NCBI RefSeq assembly: GCF_002102155.1
Contig: NZ_LQOU01000070.1
Coordinates: forward strand, 1 to 64,000
DNA: 64,000 nt
Reading direction: 5' to 3'
From: Mycobacterium europaeum
GTDB taxonomy: Bacteria > Actinomycetota > Actinomycetes > Mycobacteriales > Mycobacteriaceae
The notes under the pieces are model-generated. The model saw only the letters and a program-made list of their open reading frames with translations, did not search any database and was not told the origin of the DNA. Positions 1 to 8,582 of this stretch are shown piece by piece. Position 1 is the first letter of the stretch. The number at the start of each line of letters is the position of its first letter. A program made the translations under genes and the position numbers.

Positions 1-2
1 TC

Positions 3-77
3 TGGACCAAGACAGCCGACCAAATCCTGACCAGCATCGCCAACTACTGCACCCAAATTAATGACTCAGGACACTAG
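3..77 (+). CDS. IS630-like transposase, C-terminal end (partial)
   Basis: This frame enters from the left edge and ends at TAG after 24 codons. The peptide begins WTKTADQIL and ends NDSGH. That tail resembles the C-terminus of IS630-family (Tc1/mariner-like) transposases common in mycobacteria, which I recall from family knowledge and did not align. Its stop overlaps, inside a CTAG, the stop codon of the thiolase-like gene on the other strand. IS630 elements insert at TA within CTAG-like targets, so the element end may lie at this point. Only the tail is visible, so whether the element is intact is unknown. Confidence 0.6.
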   Translation, partial: WTKTADQILTSIANYCTQINDSGH

Positions 78-1276
78 TCCCCCCGCATCAGCAGCGCGAC
101 CTGCTCGCTCATGATGCCGCCGTTGCCGGTGACGAACCCGGTGTGGCAGTCGCGCACCTGCGCGTCGCCCGCCCGCCCCATCACCTGCCTGGCGCCGTCG
201 ACGACGTGGTGCATGCCGCCGGCCATCCCGGCCTGCCCGAACGACAGTTGCCCACCGGCGGTGTTGAGCGGGAAGTCGCCGCGGTAGGTCAGATCGTGGC
301 CGCTGATCCACGACATCCCGTCGCCCTTGTCGCAGAAGCCGGCGTCCTCGAGGCTCATCAGCACGGTGATGGTGTAGCAGTCGTAGATCGACGCCACGTC
401 CACGTCCGAGCGTTGCAGGCCGGCCATGGCGAACGCCTTGTCGGCGGCGCGGGCGATCGGGGTGCGCAGCACGTCCTCGGCATAGGTCGGGGTCTTGAAG
501 GCGATGTGCTCGCCAAAACCCTTGATCCACACCGGTCGGTGGCGGCCGCCGCGGGCGATGTCGGCGTTGGCGATCAGGACGCCCGCTCCCCCGTGCACCC
601 GCATCACGGTCTCGAGCATGTGAATGGGATCGGCGATCATCGGGCTGGCGAGCACGTCGTCCACCGTGATCGGGGTGCCGTGGAACACCGCGCCGGGGTG
701 GGCGCACGCGTTGGTCCGCTGATCGACGGCGATTTTGGCCACCGCGGCGGGGTCGTAACCGAATTCGGCGGTGTAGCGCTGGGCGATCTGCGCGTACGGC
801 GCGTTCTGGCCGACGTTGCCATACGGAATCTCGAATTCCGCCTGCGGCGACCCGTAGTTGTTCGACGACGCGCCATACCAATTCGGGGCCGGCGGGGGCC
901 GCTTCTCGGACTGCGGCTGCGATGCCGAGCCGGGGACGACGGCCAGGACGGCGTCGCAGATGCCCAGCTCCACCGCGGCCGCCGCCCGCCAGATCATGCC
1001 CGCCGCCGTGGCCCCGCCCAGGTCGACCCGCTCACCGAAGTCCAGGGGCAGGCCGAGGTATTCGCACAGGGTGGCGGGCGCGAACATCGCCGACTCGGCG
1101 ATGCCGTGCGTCAGCAGGCCGTTGACGGATGAGGCGCCGACGCCCGCGTCGTCGATCACCATCTTCGCCAGCAGGGCGTACTGGTCGAGGGTGAACAGCG
1201 GCGGCCGGGTGGGACGCCGCTGCGCAGGCAGCTCGGCGATGCCGACGATCGCGGCGTCGCCGCGCAGCCCGGTCAC
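74..1276 (-). CDS. Thiolase-like lipid-transfer protein (Ltp2-like steroid aldolase candidate)
   Basis: This 400-residue protein has the SCP-x/lipid-transfer thiolase fold, with C-terminal motifs NTAGGQLSFGQAG and FVTGNGG. The thiolase nucleophile region reads GGATAAG, so the usual cysteine is absent. This matches Ltp2-type proteins, which act as retro-aldolases on steroid side-chain CoA esters and not as thiolases. Ltp2 needs the DUF35 part of ChsH2 as partner, and no DUF35 domain is present in this operon. It is the last gene of a five-gene reverse-strand operon and overlaps the preceding MaoC gene by ATGA. The aldolase role is inferred from family and context; another acyl-CoA substrate is possible. 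Confidence 0.75.
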   Translation of the reverse strand: MTGLRGDAAIVGIAELPAQRRPTRPPLFTLDQYALLAKMVIDDAGVGASSVNGLLTHGIAESAMFAPATLCEYLGLPLDFGERVDLGGATAAGMIWRAAAAVELGICDAVLAVVPGSASQPQSEKRPPPAPNWYGASSNNYGSPQAEFEIPYGNVGQNAPYAQIAQRYTAEFGYDPAAVAKIAVDQRTNACAHPGAVFHGTPITVDDVLASPMIADPIHMLETVMRVHGGAGVLIANADIARGGRHRPVWIKGFGEHIAFKTPTYAEDVLRTPIARAADKAFAMAGLQRSDVDVASIYDCYTITVLMSLEDAGFCDKGDGMSWISGHDLTYRGDFPLNTAGGQLSFGQAGMAGGMHHVVDGARQVMGRAGDAQVRDCHTGFVTGNGGIMSEQVALLMRGD

Positions 1277-1728
1277 TGATCGGCTTCCCGGGGCGTTCCG
1301 CGCCGGGGCAGCTCGACCGTTGCGGTTCCGGGCATCAGCACCGTCTGCTCGCGACGGCCGGCGATGTCGAGGTCCACCATCCCGGCGCCCTCGTCGGAGA
1401 GGCGCTTGCCGGTGATCGTGCCGCCGAAGCTCAGCGGCTGGCCGGGATGGGCGACCGCGCGATTCTGGACGGAAAAGGACACCAGCCGGCCCCGCCCGCC
1501 GATCCAGTCCCCGATGGCCCGGCCGAGCAGCGCGGCCTGCAGGGGTCCGTGGACCAGCACGTCGTCGTAGCCTTCGACGTTGCGCGCCCAGTCTTTGTCG
1601 TAGTGGATCCGGTGCCCGTTGTAGGTGGCGGCGCTGAAGAAGAACAGCTGGGTTTCGTCGACGGTCACGGTGAGTTCGGGCATCTGGTGGCCCACCTCGA
1701 CGTCCTCGTAAAAGACTTGGCCGGTCAT
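1273..1728 (-). CDS. MaoC-like hot-dog dehydratase (ChsH1-like)
   Basis: This 151-residue single hot-dog domain resembles MaoC/R-hydratase proteins, with the core NGHRIHYDKDWA followed by DDVLVHGPLQ. In the igr operon the small MaoC protein ChsH1 pairs with ChsH2 to hydrate the enoyl-CoA formed by the dehydrogenases. Here a second hot-dog protein lies immediately upstream, so a heteromeric hydratase is likely. The gap to that gene is 7 nt, with a TAGGAG ribosome site overlapping its stop codon. The stop of this gene overlaps the thiolase-like start (ATGA). The substrate is inferred only from context. Confidence 0.8.
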   Translation of the reverse strand: MTGQVFYEDVEVGHQMPELTVTVDETQLFFFSAATYNGHRIHYDKDWARNVEGYDDVLVHGPLQAALLGRAIGDWIGGRGRLVSFSVQNRAVAHPGQPLSFGGTITGKRLSDEGAGMVDLDIAGRREQTVLMPGTATVELPRRGTPREADQ

Positions 1729-1735
1729 CGGGCTC

Positions 1736-2242
1736 CTAGGGACGGGCGATCATGGATGTCGACGCTTCGGCGAGCAGGTCTTGATACTGGTTGTGGTACA
1801 CCGTGTGCCAGGTGACCAAGACGAATCTGCCGGAGCGGCCTTGCTTTTCGACGATGGAGGAGATGGTGCGCACCATCTCGACTTCGTCGCGGTGATACGC
1901 CGGCAGGTGGAAGGCGAAGCTTTCCCCGCCGGCCATCCGCTTGGGAGCACGCGGAAACGCGAGGCTGCCCGAGACCGCTCCGGAGGAACCGTCGGGCCGC
2001 AGCGCCTCGAGGGGCGTGACACCGAGCACGGCGTACTGCAGGAACAGCGGCGGGCAGACGATGTCCCGAAAGCCGTTGGCCCTGGCGTAGTCCGGATCGA
2101 ACCACAGCGGGTTGTGGTCACCGATCGCCGCCGCCCACCGTTGCCAGTCGCGCCGGTTCACCTCGCCCGTCGCCGTCGCGGCGACCGTGCCGACGCGCGA
2201 CGCCGCGTCGGCGTCGATCAGGTTGTCATCGTTCGGGCTCAC
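1736..2242 (-). CDS. FAS1-type/MaoC N-terminal dehydratase domain protein (ChsH2-like, no DUF35)
   Basis: I start this gene at GTG 2242 (VSPNDDNL), giving 168 residues. The frame stays open further upstream, but that part lies under the dehydrogenase gene. The protein has the MaoC_dehydratas_N signature: IGDHNPLWFDPDYAR, then a PPLFLQYAV segment. It probably forms an enoyl-CoA hydratase with the small MaoC protein downstream. ChsH2 of M. tuberculosis is about 311 residues because it carries a C-terminal DUF35 domain that binds Ltp2; this homologue lacks that half. It overlaps the upstream dehydrogenase by 17 nt, indicating translational coupling. Confidence 0.75.
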   Translation of the reverse strand: MSPNDDNLIDADAASRVGTVAATATGEVNRRDWQRWAAAIGDHNPLWFDPDYARANGFRDIVCPPLFLQYAVLGVTPLEALRPDGSSGAVSGSLAFPRAPKRMAGGESFAFHLPAYHRDEVEMVRTISSIVEKQGRSGRFVLVTWHTVYHNQYQDLLAEASTSMIARP

Positions 2243-3362
2243 CGGCGCTCCTCGAAGTTTCGTCCCAGGCCTCCTCCAGCCACGACGCGGCGACCTCCGC
2301 GCCGCCGCCCCAGGTCGATCCCAGCCGTGCCCGCTCGGACCACAGATGCAGATCGGTCTCGGTGACATACCCCATGCCGCCGTGCAATTGGTGGGCGTCC
2401 AACGTGATCGACCTGGAAGCGGCGGCGGCGTGCATGCGCGCGATGGCGGTTTCCCGGGTCGCCGTGCGACCGCGCGCGATCCAGAAGACCGCCGCATGCG
2501 CGGCCAGCCGGGCCGCCGCGAGGGCGATGTGCATGTCGGCGACGAGGTGTTGGGCGGCCTGGAAAGACGCGATGGGCCGGCCGAATTGGTGACGCAGCTT
2601 GGTGTAGTCGACGGTGCGGTCGATGACCGCCTGCCCGACGCCCACCAAGTCCAGCGACCCCAATGCCACCGCCGTGTTGGCCGTGCGCCGCAACGCCGTG
2701 GCGGTGACCTCCCCCACCAGCGCATCGACGCCGACCATGACGCCGTCGAAGCGGACGGTGGCGGCCCGGTGACCGCCCGCCATGGCGAGCGGTTCCGTCG
2801 TCACACCGGGCGCTTCGGCGTCGACAGCGAACACGAGGGTATTCCCTTGTGCCGCAGCCGACACCACGATGACGTCGGCGACGTCGGCGTCGGCGACGTA
2901 CTCCGCGGTGCCGTTCAGCCGCCATCGCGCGGACACGGGGTCGGCGCGCAGCGCGGCCGACACCACCGCGGCGTCCCGTGCGCTCCACAGCGCGGTGGTG
3001 CCGCGGACCGCGCCGGAAGCCAGGCCCGGCAGCCAGGTGTGCTTGCCCTCCGGGGAGCCGAGCTGGTCGATCGCCAGCGCCGCGTGGATGCTGCTGGAGA
3101 TCGCCGTCGGGCACAGCGCGCGACCGGCCTCGGTGGCGAAGACGGCGAGGTCGTCCAGCGTGCCGCCGGAGCCGCCGTATTCCTCGCCGATGGCCAGCCC
3201 GAGGACACCCGCCTCGATCAGTGCCTTCCACAGCGCCGGGGTGCGCCGGTCGGCGCCCGGTTCGTTCAGCGCGCGCACCAGCGGCACCGGGCACTCGGCG
3301 GCCAGCAGGGCCCGCAGCGACGAGGCGAACTCGCGCTGTTCGGCGGTGGGGATCACCTTCAT
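2226..3362 (-). CDS. Acyl-CoA dehydrogenase, second subunit-type (FadE)
   Basis: This 378-residue protein follows the acyl-CoA dehydrogenase layout: N-terminal helices, middle beta domain, then a C-terminal helical domain with LRHQFGRPIASFQA and QLHGGMGYVTETDLHLW. It lies 3 nt downstream of another dehydrogenase gene. Paired adjacent FadE genes in mycobacteria usually make alpha2-beta2 heterotetramers with FAD at the subunit interface, as ChsE1-ChsE2 of the igr operon do. The likely reaction is alpha,beta-desaturation of an acyl-CoA, possibly a shortened steroid side chain. The substrate is an inference; fold and pairing are well supported. Confidence 0.85.
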   Translation of the reverse strand: MKVIPTAEQREFASSLRALLAAECPVPLVRALNEPGADRRTPALWKALIEAGVLGLAIGEEYGGSGGTLDDLAVFATEAGRALCPTAISSSIHAALAIDQLGSPEGKHTWLPGLASGAVRGTTALWSARDAAVVSAALRADPVSARWRLNGTAEYVADADVADVIVVSAAAQGNTLVFAVDAEAPGVTTEPLAMAGGHRAATVRFDGVMVGVDALVGEVTATALRRTANTAVALGSLDLVGVGQAVIDRTVDYTKLRHQFGRPIASFQAAQHLVADMHIALAAARLAAHAAVFWIARGRTATRETAIARMHAAAASRSITLDAHQLHGGMGYVTETDLHLWSERARLGSTWGGGAEVAASWLEEAWDETSRSAGEPER

Positions 3363-3365
3363 GCG

Positions 3366-4556
3366 TCAGCGCCCGTAGCTGGGCATCTTGTGCCCGCGCT
3401 GGGCGATGATGTCGCGGAGCACCTCGTTGGTGCCGCCGCCGAAACGCATCAGGGGCGCGGCCCGGTAGAGCCGCTCGAAGGTGCCGGCCAGCGGCGCGGC
3501 GGGGCTGCGGTGCGCCAGCAATCCGTCCGGGCCGAGCAGATCCAGCGCGAGCACGGCGATGCGCTGGCGCAGCTCGCTGGTGAACACCTTTTCGACGCTG
3601 ACCTCCACCGACGGGATGACACCGCCGTCGAGGATGGAGGCGGCCTCGTAGCCCATCAGCGTGGCGACCGCCACGTCGGCTTCGGCCTGAGCGAGCCTGC
3701 GGCGCAGCGGGGGGCTCTCGGCGGGCACCGTGCCGTCGCGGCGCGGCCGCCGCGCGAGCTCGCGCAGCTCGTCCACGGCGCGGCGCAGGTCGCCCGGGTT
3801 GGTCAGCGCACCGCGTTCCAGATCCAGCGCGCCGGTGATGTATGTCCAGCCGCGGTTGACTTCGCCCACCAGGTTGGTGACCGGCACCCGCACGTCGCGA
3901 AAGTGCACCTCGTTGGTGCGATAGCCCGACCACGCGTAGAGCGGGCGGACCGTCACGCCGGGACTGTCGATCGGGACGACGATGACCGAGATGCCGCGAT
4001 GGCGCGCAGCATTGGGGTCGGTGCGCACGCAGAGCCACTCGTGGGTGGCGCGCTGCGCGCCGCTGTTCCAGATCTTGGTGCCGTTGATCACCCACTCGTC
4101 GCCGTCGCGGACCGCACTGGTGCGCAGGTTGGCCAGGTCGGTGCCGGCGTCGGGTTCGGAATATCCGACGGCGCAGATCATTTCGCCCCTGGCTATCAGT
4201 GGTAGCCATTCGGATTTGTTTTGTTCGGTGCCGTGCCGCATGATCATCGGCGCCACCGAGGTGACCGTCAGGTCGGGCCCGGGGACGCCCCAGTACTCGA
4301 ATTCGCTCATCAGCAGGTGCAGGTGAATGGCGCCGAGGCCCTCTTTGTCGGCAAGACCGCCGTACTCACGTGGCCAGTTCAGCCCGAACCAGCCCTTCTC
4401 GCCGATCTTGCGGCGGAACCGCGCCACCTCGCCGCCCGGGAACTCCAGGTCATGCTCGGCGAGCTCGGCGCGCAGCTCTGCGGTGACGTTCTCGTGGAGG
4501 AACTCGCGGACCTCGGCCAGCCACGCGCGCTGCCCGGCGTCGAGTTCAAAGTCCAT
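3366..4556 (-). CDS. Acyl-CoA dehydrogenase, first subunit-type (FadE)
   Basis: This 396-residue acyl-CoA dehydrogenase is the first gene of the igr-like operon. Family motifs include the flavin/substrate loop AVGYSEPDAGTDLA, the segment NGTKIWNSGAQ, and the C-terminal RFGGGTNEVLRDIIA. An AGAAAGG-type ribosome site precedes ATG 4556. The next gene encodes a second dehydrogenase, so a heteromeric enzyme is expected. It reads divergently from the small gene at 4816 across about 260 bp. I found no convincing KstR (AACnnGTT) site in that gap. It probably oxidises an acyl-CoA with a bulky ring substituent, by analogy with igr. Confidence 0.85.
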   Translation of the reverse strand: MDFELDAGQRAWLAEVREFLHENVTAELRAELAEHDLEFPGGEVARFRRKIGEKGWFGLNWPREYGGLADKEGLGAIHLHLLMSEFEYWGVPGPDLTVTSVAPMIMRHGTEQNKSEWLPLIARGEMICAVGYSEPDAGTDLANLRTSAVRDGDEWVINGTKIWNSGAQRATHEWLCVRTDPNAARHRGISVIVVPIDSPGVTVRPLYAWSGYRTNEVHFRDVRVPVTNLVGEVNRGWTYITGALDLERGALTNPGDLRRAVDELRELARRPRRDGTVPAESPPLRRRLAQAEADVAVATLMGYEAASILDGGVIPSVEVSVEKVFTSELRQRIAVLALDLLGPDGLLAHRSPAAPLAGTFERLYRAAPLMRFGGGTNEVLRDIIAQRGHKMPSYGR

Positions 4557-4815
4557 GCGGGCGCCCGCGCCTTTCTGCCGGCCTTACACCTAGCAGCGTC
4601 AGCGTAACGCGAAGGCGATCGTACGCCCGGAATTTCGCCGCGGCGATACGCCCGGCGCCAACAACCCGGGCGCGCCCGCTGTAAACACGCCGTCAAACTC
4701 CCGTTAATTCGGATCGGCGCTCTCGCCGATCGCCGGCGCGGCTGCGAAAATGTGTCAATCGGTTGGTCGACGCGGACCAGGACCCTTTGCCCGGCCGCAG
4801 CCCGAGGGAGATGTC

Positions 4816-4980
4816 ATGCCCACTGTCGAGACGCGTCTCCGCGACGACTTGCGCAACTATGCCGTCGAATTGCGGCAATTGGCCTACACCCTTCCGCTCG
4901 GTGTGGGCGAGCACGCGCTCTTGCAGTTGTCTGACCGCATGCGCGCCGCCGCCGAGCAGGCCATGCGCAAGGGAGCCTGA
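4816..4980 (+). CDS. Small conserved-looking protein, 54 residues
   Basis: The frame begins at ATG 4816, eight bases after a GAGGGAG ribosome site. It encodes 54 residues beginning MPTVETRLRDDLRNYA. The product is amphipathic and mostly helical by eye, with no signal peptide, membrane segment or cysteine. Third codon positions are almost all G or C, as expected for a real gene here. It ends 15 nt before the convergent aquaporin stop. An in-frame extension upstream to 4750 is open but has no ribosome site. I do not recognise the family and assign no function. Confidence 0.65.
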   Translation: MPTVETRLRDDLRNYAVELRQLAYTLPLGVGEHALLQLSDRMRAAAEQAMRKGA

Positions 4981-4995
4981 CCGCGGTCGGACGGC

Positions 4996-5715
4996 TCATA
5001 TCTCGTCCGGGTTCAGACCGACATACGTCAGGCCCGCGGCGACGGCGGCCATGGCCTGCGCAACGAGATAGATCCATAACGTCGGCCAAGCAAACAGGCC
5101 GACGACCGCGGCGCCCACGGTGACCGACGGGTTGAACGCGCCACCGGAAATGGCACCGACCGCGAATGCTCCTGACACCACGGTGAAACCGATGGCCAGG
5201 CCGAAGTACGAGTTGTCGGATCGCTTGCTGCTCGTGGCGACGTTGAGCACCACGTAGCACAGGGCGAAGGTGAACAGGAATTCCACGACGAACACGGCGG
5301 CCAGCCTGTCGGTCGGCACGATCAACGTCGCCGGCGTCCCGGTGTGGGCGGGATCGACGACCCAATGGACCACCGCCGCCGCGATCAGCCCGGCGCCGAA
5401 TTGCACGGCCCAGTACCAGGCGGCGTCCCGGAGCGATATCCGCCGCCGCACCAGCACGGCCAGCGTGACCGCCGGGTTGTAGTGGCCCCCGGAGATGTGG
5501 CCGCCCGCGTACACCATCACCATCAGCACGGCACCGATGGCCAACGGCGCCAGTGGGTTGCCGCTGCTGACCGCGGCGCCGCAGGTGAACACCAGAAAGA
5601 GGGTCCCGATCGCCTCGACCACGCACTTCGCTGTGGTACGCGGCGGGCCGGCGGCACCGGCTTGGTCGGCATCGGCGGTGACGTCGTCGCGCTCGAGCGG
5701 GGTGATTCGTTGCAT
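4996..5715 (-). CDS. MIP-family aquaporin/glycerol channel
   Basis: This 239-residue membrane protein has the two half-helix signatures of the MIP family: NPA at residues 80-82 (GGHYNPAVTL) and NPS at 195-197 (GGAFNPSVTV). Six membrane spans follow a polar N-terminal tail of about 30 residues. NPS in place of the second NPA is a variant seen in some aquaporins. The channel would sit in the plasma membrane and pass water or small neutral solutes; which one cannot be told by eye. It faces a small forward-strand gene tail to tail and starts 110 bp beyond the end of the FHA-ABC transporter gene. Confidence 0.9.
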   Translation of the reverse strand: MQRITPLERDDVTADADQAGAAGPPRTTAKCVVEAIGTLFLVFTCGAAVSSGNPLAPLAIGAVLMVMVYAGGHISGGHYNPAVTLAVLVRRRISLRDAAWYWAVQFGAGLIAAAVVHWVVDPAHTGTPATLIVPTDRLAAVFVVEFLFTFALCYVVLNVATSSKRSDNSYFGLAIGFTVVSGAFAVGAISGGAFNPSVTVGAAVVGLFAWPTLWIYLVAQAMAAVAAGLTYVGLNPDEI

Positions 5716-5826
5716 GGCACCACCTTCACCCGAAACGGGGGGTGCCGTCGTCGGTGCTGGCGCCCGTCAAGGCCACCGGCTGGCATCAGTTGCCCGGTAC
5801 CTGCCAGCTGCAAACGCCGTGCGGGC

Positions 5827-8493
5827 TCAGCCGCCCCTGAGCCGGATCTTCCAGCGGACGAAGCTCAGGTAGAAGACGCTGATCACCACGAGCATGGCGA
5901 TGTCGAACCACCACGCGGCAGGCGTATGCCGCCAGTGCGAGTCCTTCGGGCTGAGCGGTCCGGGCACCAGCTTGGTCAGGTCGGCGGTCGAGGCCGACGC
6001 GGCGAAGCCCCAGCGCGCCGGGGTGACCCAGGACATCTGGTCCAGCCCGAGTCGTCCGGTCACCGGAATCATGCCGCCGGAGAACACCAGCTGCGACATG
6101 ACGGCCACCACCAGCAGCGGCATGATCTGTTCGTTCGACCTGGCGATGGCCGACAGCGCCAGCCCGAGCATGGCCGAGGCCACGCAGGTCAACGCGACGT
6201 CGGCGAACAGTTCGAGACCGGGCCGGCCCAGGGCCACCGCGCCCTGGGTGGGACCGCCCTTGCCGATCAGCACGATCACGGTCACGATCGCCGACTGGAT
6301 GACCGCGAAAACCGTGTAGACGCAGACCTTGGCCAGCAGGTAGGCGCTGGTGGACAGCCCGACCGCCTGTTCGCGCAGGAAGATGGGGCGTTCACCGATC
6401 AGGTCGCGGATGGTCAGCGCCGTCCCCATGAACACCGCTCCGACGTTGAGCAGCACCAGGATCTGCCCGGGCTCGTTGGGCGCGGCGCCGTAGGGGTTGG
6501 GGATGCCGAACCCGACGTTGCCGGGCACCGACATGGACAGCGAGCCCATGATGAACGGCAGCACCGCCAGGAACACGAAGTAGCCCCGGTCGGAGAAGAT
6601 CAGCCGGACCTGCCGCCGCGCGATCGTGGAGAACTGCCGGAACAGGCTGGTGTGCGACGGGTCGCCCAGGTCGGCGGGCTGCTGCGCCGGGGGCGGGGGC
6701 GGTGTCGGGCCCGTGCGCGCCAGGTAGCGCGCCTTCGCCCCGTCCGGGTCGCCCGCGACGCTGCTGAAGATGTCGGCCCAGTTCGTGGTCCCCATGGCCG
6801 ACCCGATCTGGCTGGGCGGCCCACAGAAGGCGGTCTTGCCGCCGGGGGCCAGCAGCAGCACCTGGTCGCAGACGTCCAGGTAGGTCAGCGAGTGGGTGAC
6901 CACGAGCACGACGCGACCGGCGTCGGCCAGCTGTCGCAGCATGGTCATCACCTGGCGGTCCAGCGCCGGGTCCAGGCCGGAGGTCGGCTCGTCGAGGATC
7001 AGCAGCGACGGCCCGGTGAGCAACTCCAAGGCAACCGAGGCGCGCTTGCGCTGGCCGCCGGAGAGCTTGTCGACCCGGGTGTGCAGGTGCTGGGTCATCT
7101 CGAGTTCCTCGAGCACCCGGGCGACCACCTGGGCGCGGTCTTCCTTGGTGGTGTCGGGCGGCAACCGCAGTTCGGCGGCATACATCAGCGCCTGCTGCAC
7201 CGTCAGCTGCCCGTGCACCACGTCGTCCTGGGGCACCATGCCGATCCGGCTGCGCAGCGAGGCGTACTCGGCGTGGACGTTGTGGCCCTCGAACGCGACC
7301 GTGCCCCTGGTCGGGTGCGTGTATCCCGCGACCAGCCGGGCGAAGGTCGACTTGCCCGCGCCCGACGGCCCGATGACGGCCGTCAGCGTCCCCGGCTGCG
7401 CGCCCAACGAGATGTCGTCCAGCAGCGTCTTGTTGTTCTCGATCGTCCACGTCACGCCGCGCACGTCCAGGCCGCCGGTGGGGGTTGCGGTCGCACTCTC
7501 GTCGCGGCGGGCCAGCGTGCCGCCGGCGAAGACGAGGTCGATATTGCCGATCGTGACGACGTCGCCCTCGTGCAGCACGGCCGAGTCGACCCGGGCGCCG
7601 TTGACGAACGTGCCGTTGATGCTGCGGTTGTCGCGGATCTCGGTGCCGTGCGGCGTCGGGACCAAGGTGGCGTGATGGCGCGACGCCAGCACCTCGGGAA
7701 TGACGATGTCGTTGTCGTTGGCCCGACCGATCTTGATCGCGCCCGGTACCGATTCCACCGCCTTGCCCGGCCGCAGGATCTTCATCATCGATGTCGCGAT
7801 GTTGGACGCGTCCCCGCCGACCCGCCCGGTCTCCAGGCCCGCCGGCTGCCCGCCATGGGCCGGGGGCGCGGTGGTGGCCTGCGGGCGGTAGATCTGCGGG
7901 GCGTGTTGCGGCCCGCTGTGCGGCGCCGCAGGTTGCCCGGCGGTCGGGTACCGCGGCTGCGGGGCTGACGGGTGGCTCGGCATCGATCCACTCGGTGGCT
8001 GGACGGGCTGGGGTCCGCTGGGCTGATGTGTGGGCTGCCGGAACGAGGCGGACGCCGGCTGCTGGGGCTGGCCGGGCCAGTGCGCGCCGGGCGGCTGGGG
8101 GTGGGTCACGCGGGGGCCCGCCGCGCCGGCCGGGTTGACGATCGGGATGGACGTCGTCAGCGGGGGCCGCCCGGCCGAGCCCTGGTGTCGGCCGACCTCG
8201 AAGGTCAGCGCCGGGCCGTCCGGATTGCCGATGTTCACGCGCATGCCGTCCTGGATGTCGAGCATGGGCACGCGCTGGTGGTTGACGAACAGTCCGTTGA
8301 GGCTGCCGTTGTCGATGGCTATCCATCGGCCCTGGTCGAATCGAACGATGAGGTGCGTGCGGGAGATCAGGGGATGTGCCACTCGAACGTCGGCGCGGAG
8401 GTCACGCCCGATTGAGACATCGTTGCCTGCGGCGAACGTGCGCTCGGATCCTTCGTACCGGACGGTCAACACAGGTGGGGCTGGTCGGCTCAT
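5827..8493 (-). CDS. FHA-domain ABC transporter (Rv1747-like), fused ATPase and permease
   Basis: This 888-residue protein has, in order: an FHA domain (about residues 20-95), a Pro/Gln-rich linker (100-240), a second FHA domain (about 245-330), an ABC ATPase, and an ABC-2 type permease with about six spans from residue 640. ATPase motifs are Walker A GPSGAGKST, signature LSGGQRKR and Walker B LLILDEPTSGLD. M. tuberculosis Rv1747 has this layout and is phosphorylated by PknF, with its FHA domains reading phosphothreonines; it has been linked to export of cell-wall lipid-linked glycans. No pknF neighbour lies beside it here, although a PknE-like kinase occurs at 48.6 kb. Confidence 0.93.
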   Translation of the reverse strand: MSRPAPPVLTVRYEGSERTFAAGNDVSIGRDLRADVRVAHPLISRTHLIVRFDQGRWIAIDNGSLNGLFVNHQRVPMLDIQDGMRVNIGNPDGPALTFEVGRHQGSAGRPPLTTSIPIVNPAGAAGPRVTHPQPPGAHWPGQPQQPASASFRQPTHQPSGPQPVQPPSGSMPSHPSAPQPRYPTAGQPAAPHSGPQHAPQIYRPQATTAPPAHGGQPAGLETGRVGGDASNIATSMMKILRPGKAVESVPGAIKIGRANDNDIVIPEVLASRHHATLVPTPHGTEIRDNRSINGTFVNGARVDSAVLHEGDVVTIGNIDLVFAGGTLARRDESATATPTGGLDVRGVTWTIENNKTLLDDISLGAQPGTLTAVIGPSGAGKSTFARLVAGYTHPTRGTVAFEGHNVHAEYASLRSRIGMVPQDDVVHGQLTVQQALMYAAELRLPPDTTKEDRAQVVARVLEELEMTQHLHTRVDKLSGGQRKRASVALELLTGPSLLILDEPTSGLDPALDRQVMTMLRQLADAGRVVLVVTHSLTYLDVCDQVLLLAPGGKTAFCGPPSQIGSAMGTTNWADIFSSVAGDPDGAKARYLARTGPTPPPPPAQQPADLGDPSHTSLFRQFSTIARRQVRLIFSDRGYFVFLAVLPFIMGSLSMSVPGNVGFGIPNPYGAAPNEPGQILVLLNVGAVFMGTALTIRDLIGERPIFLREQAVGLSTSAYLLAKVCVYTVFAVIQSAIVTVIVLIGKGGPTQGAVALGRPGLELFADVALTCVASAMLGLALSAIARSNEQIMPLLVVAVMSQLVFSGGMIPVTGRLGLDQMSWVTPARWGFAASASTADLTKLVPGPLSPKDSHWRHTPAAWWFDIAMLVVISVFYLSFVRWKIRLRGG

Positions 8494-8582
8494 TACGACC
8501 CACTGTATCGGCAGCGGCGCGAAACGGGTCGCCGAATCTCGGCCGGGCCGACTTCACGCGGCCCGGGCACTTTCTGGGTCGG

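Noticed and set aside
2112..4205. A long forward-strand open frame opposite the two acyl-CoA dehydrogenases
   Set aside because: It is the antisense shadow of well-supported genes: the translation is rich in Arg, Gly, His and Gln without any domain, as GC-rich codon bias produces.
5344..7968. An 874-codon forward frame opposite the FHA-ABC transporter
   Set aside because: Antisense shadow; the reverse strand carries clear FHA, Walker and permease motifs, and the forward frame shows none.
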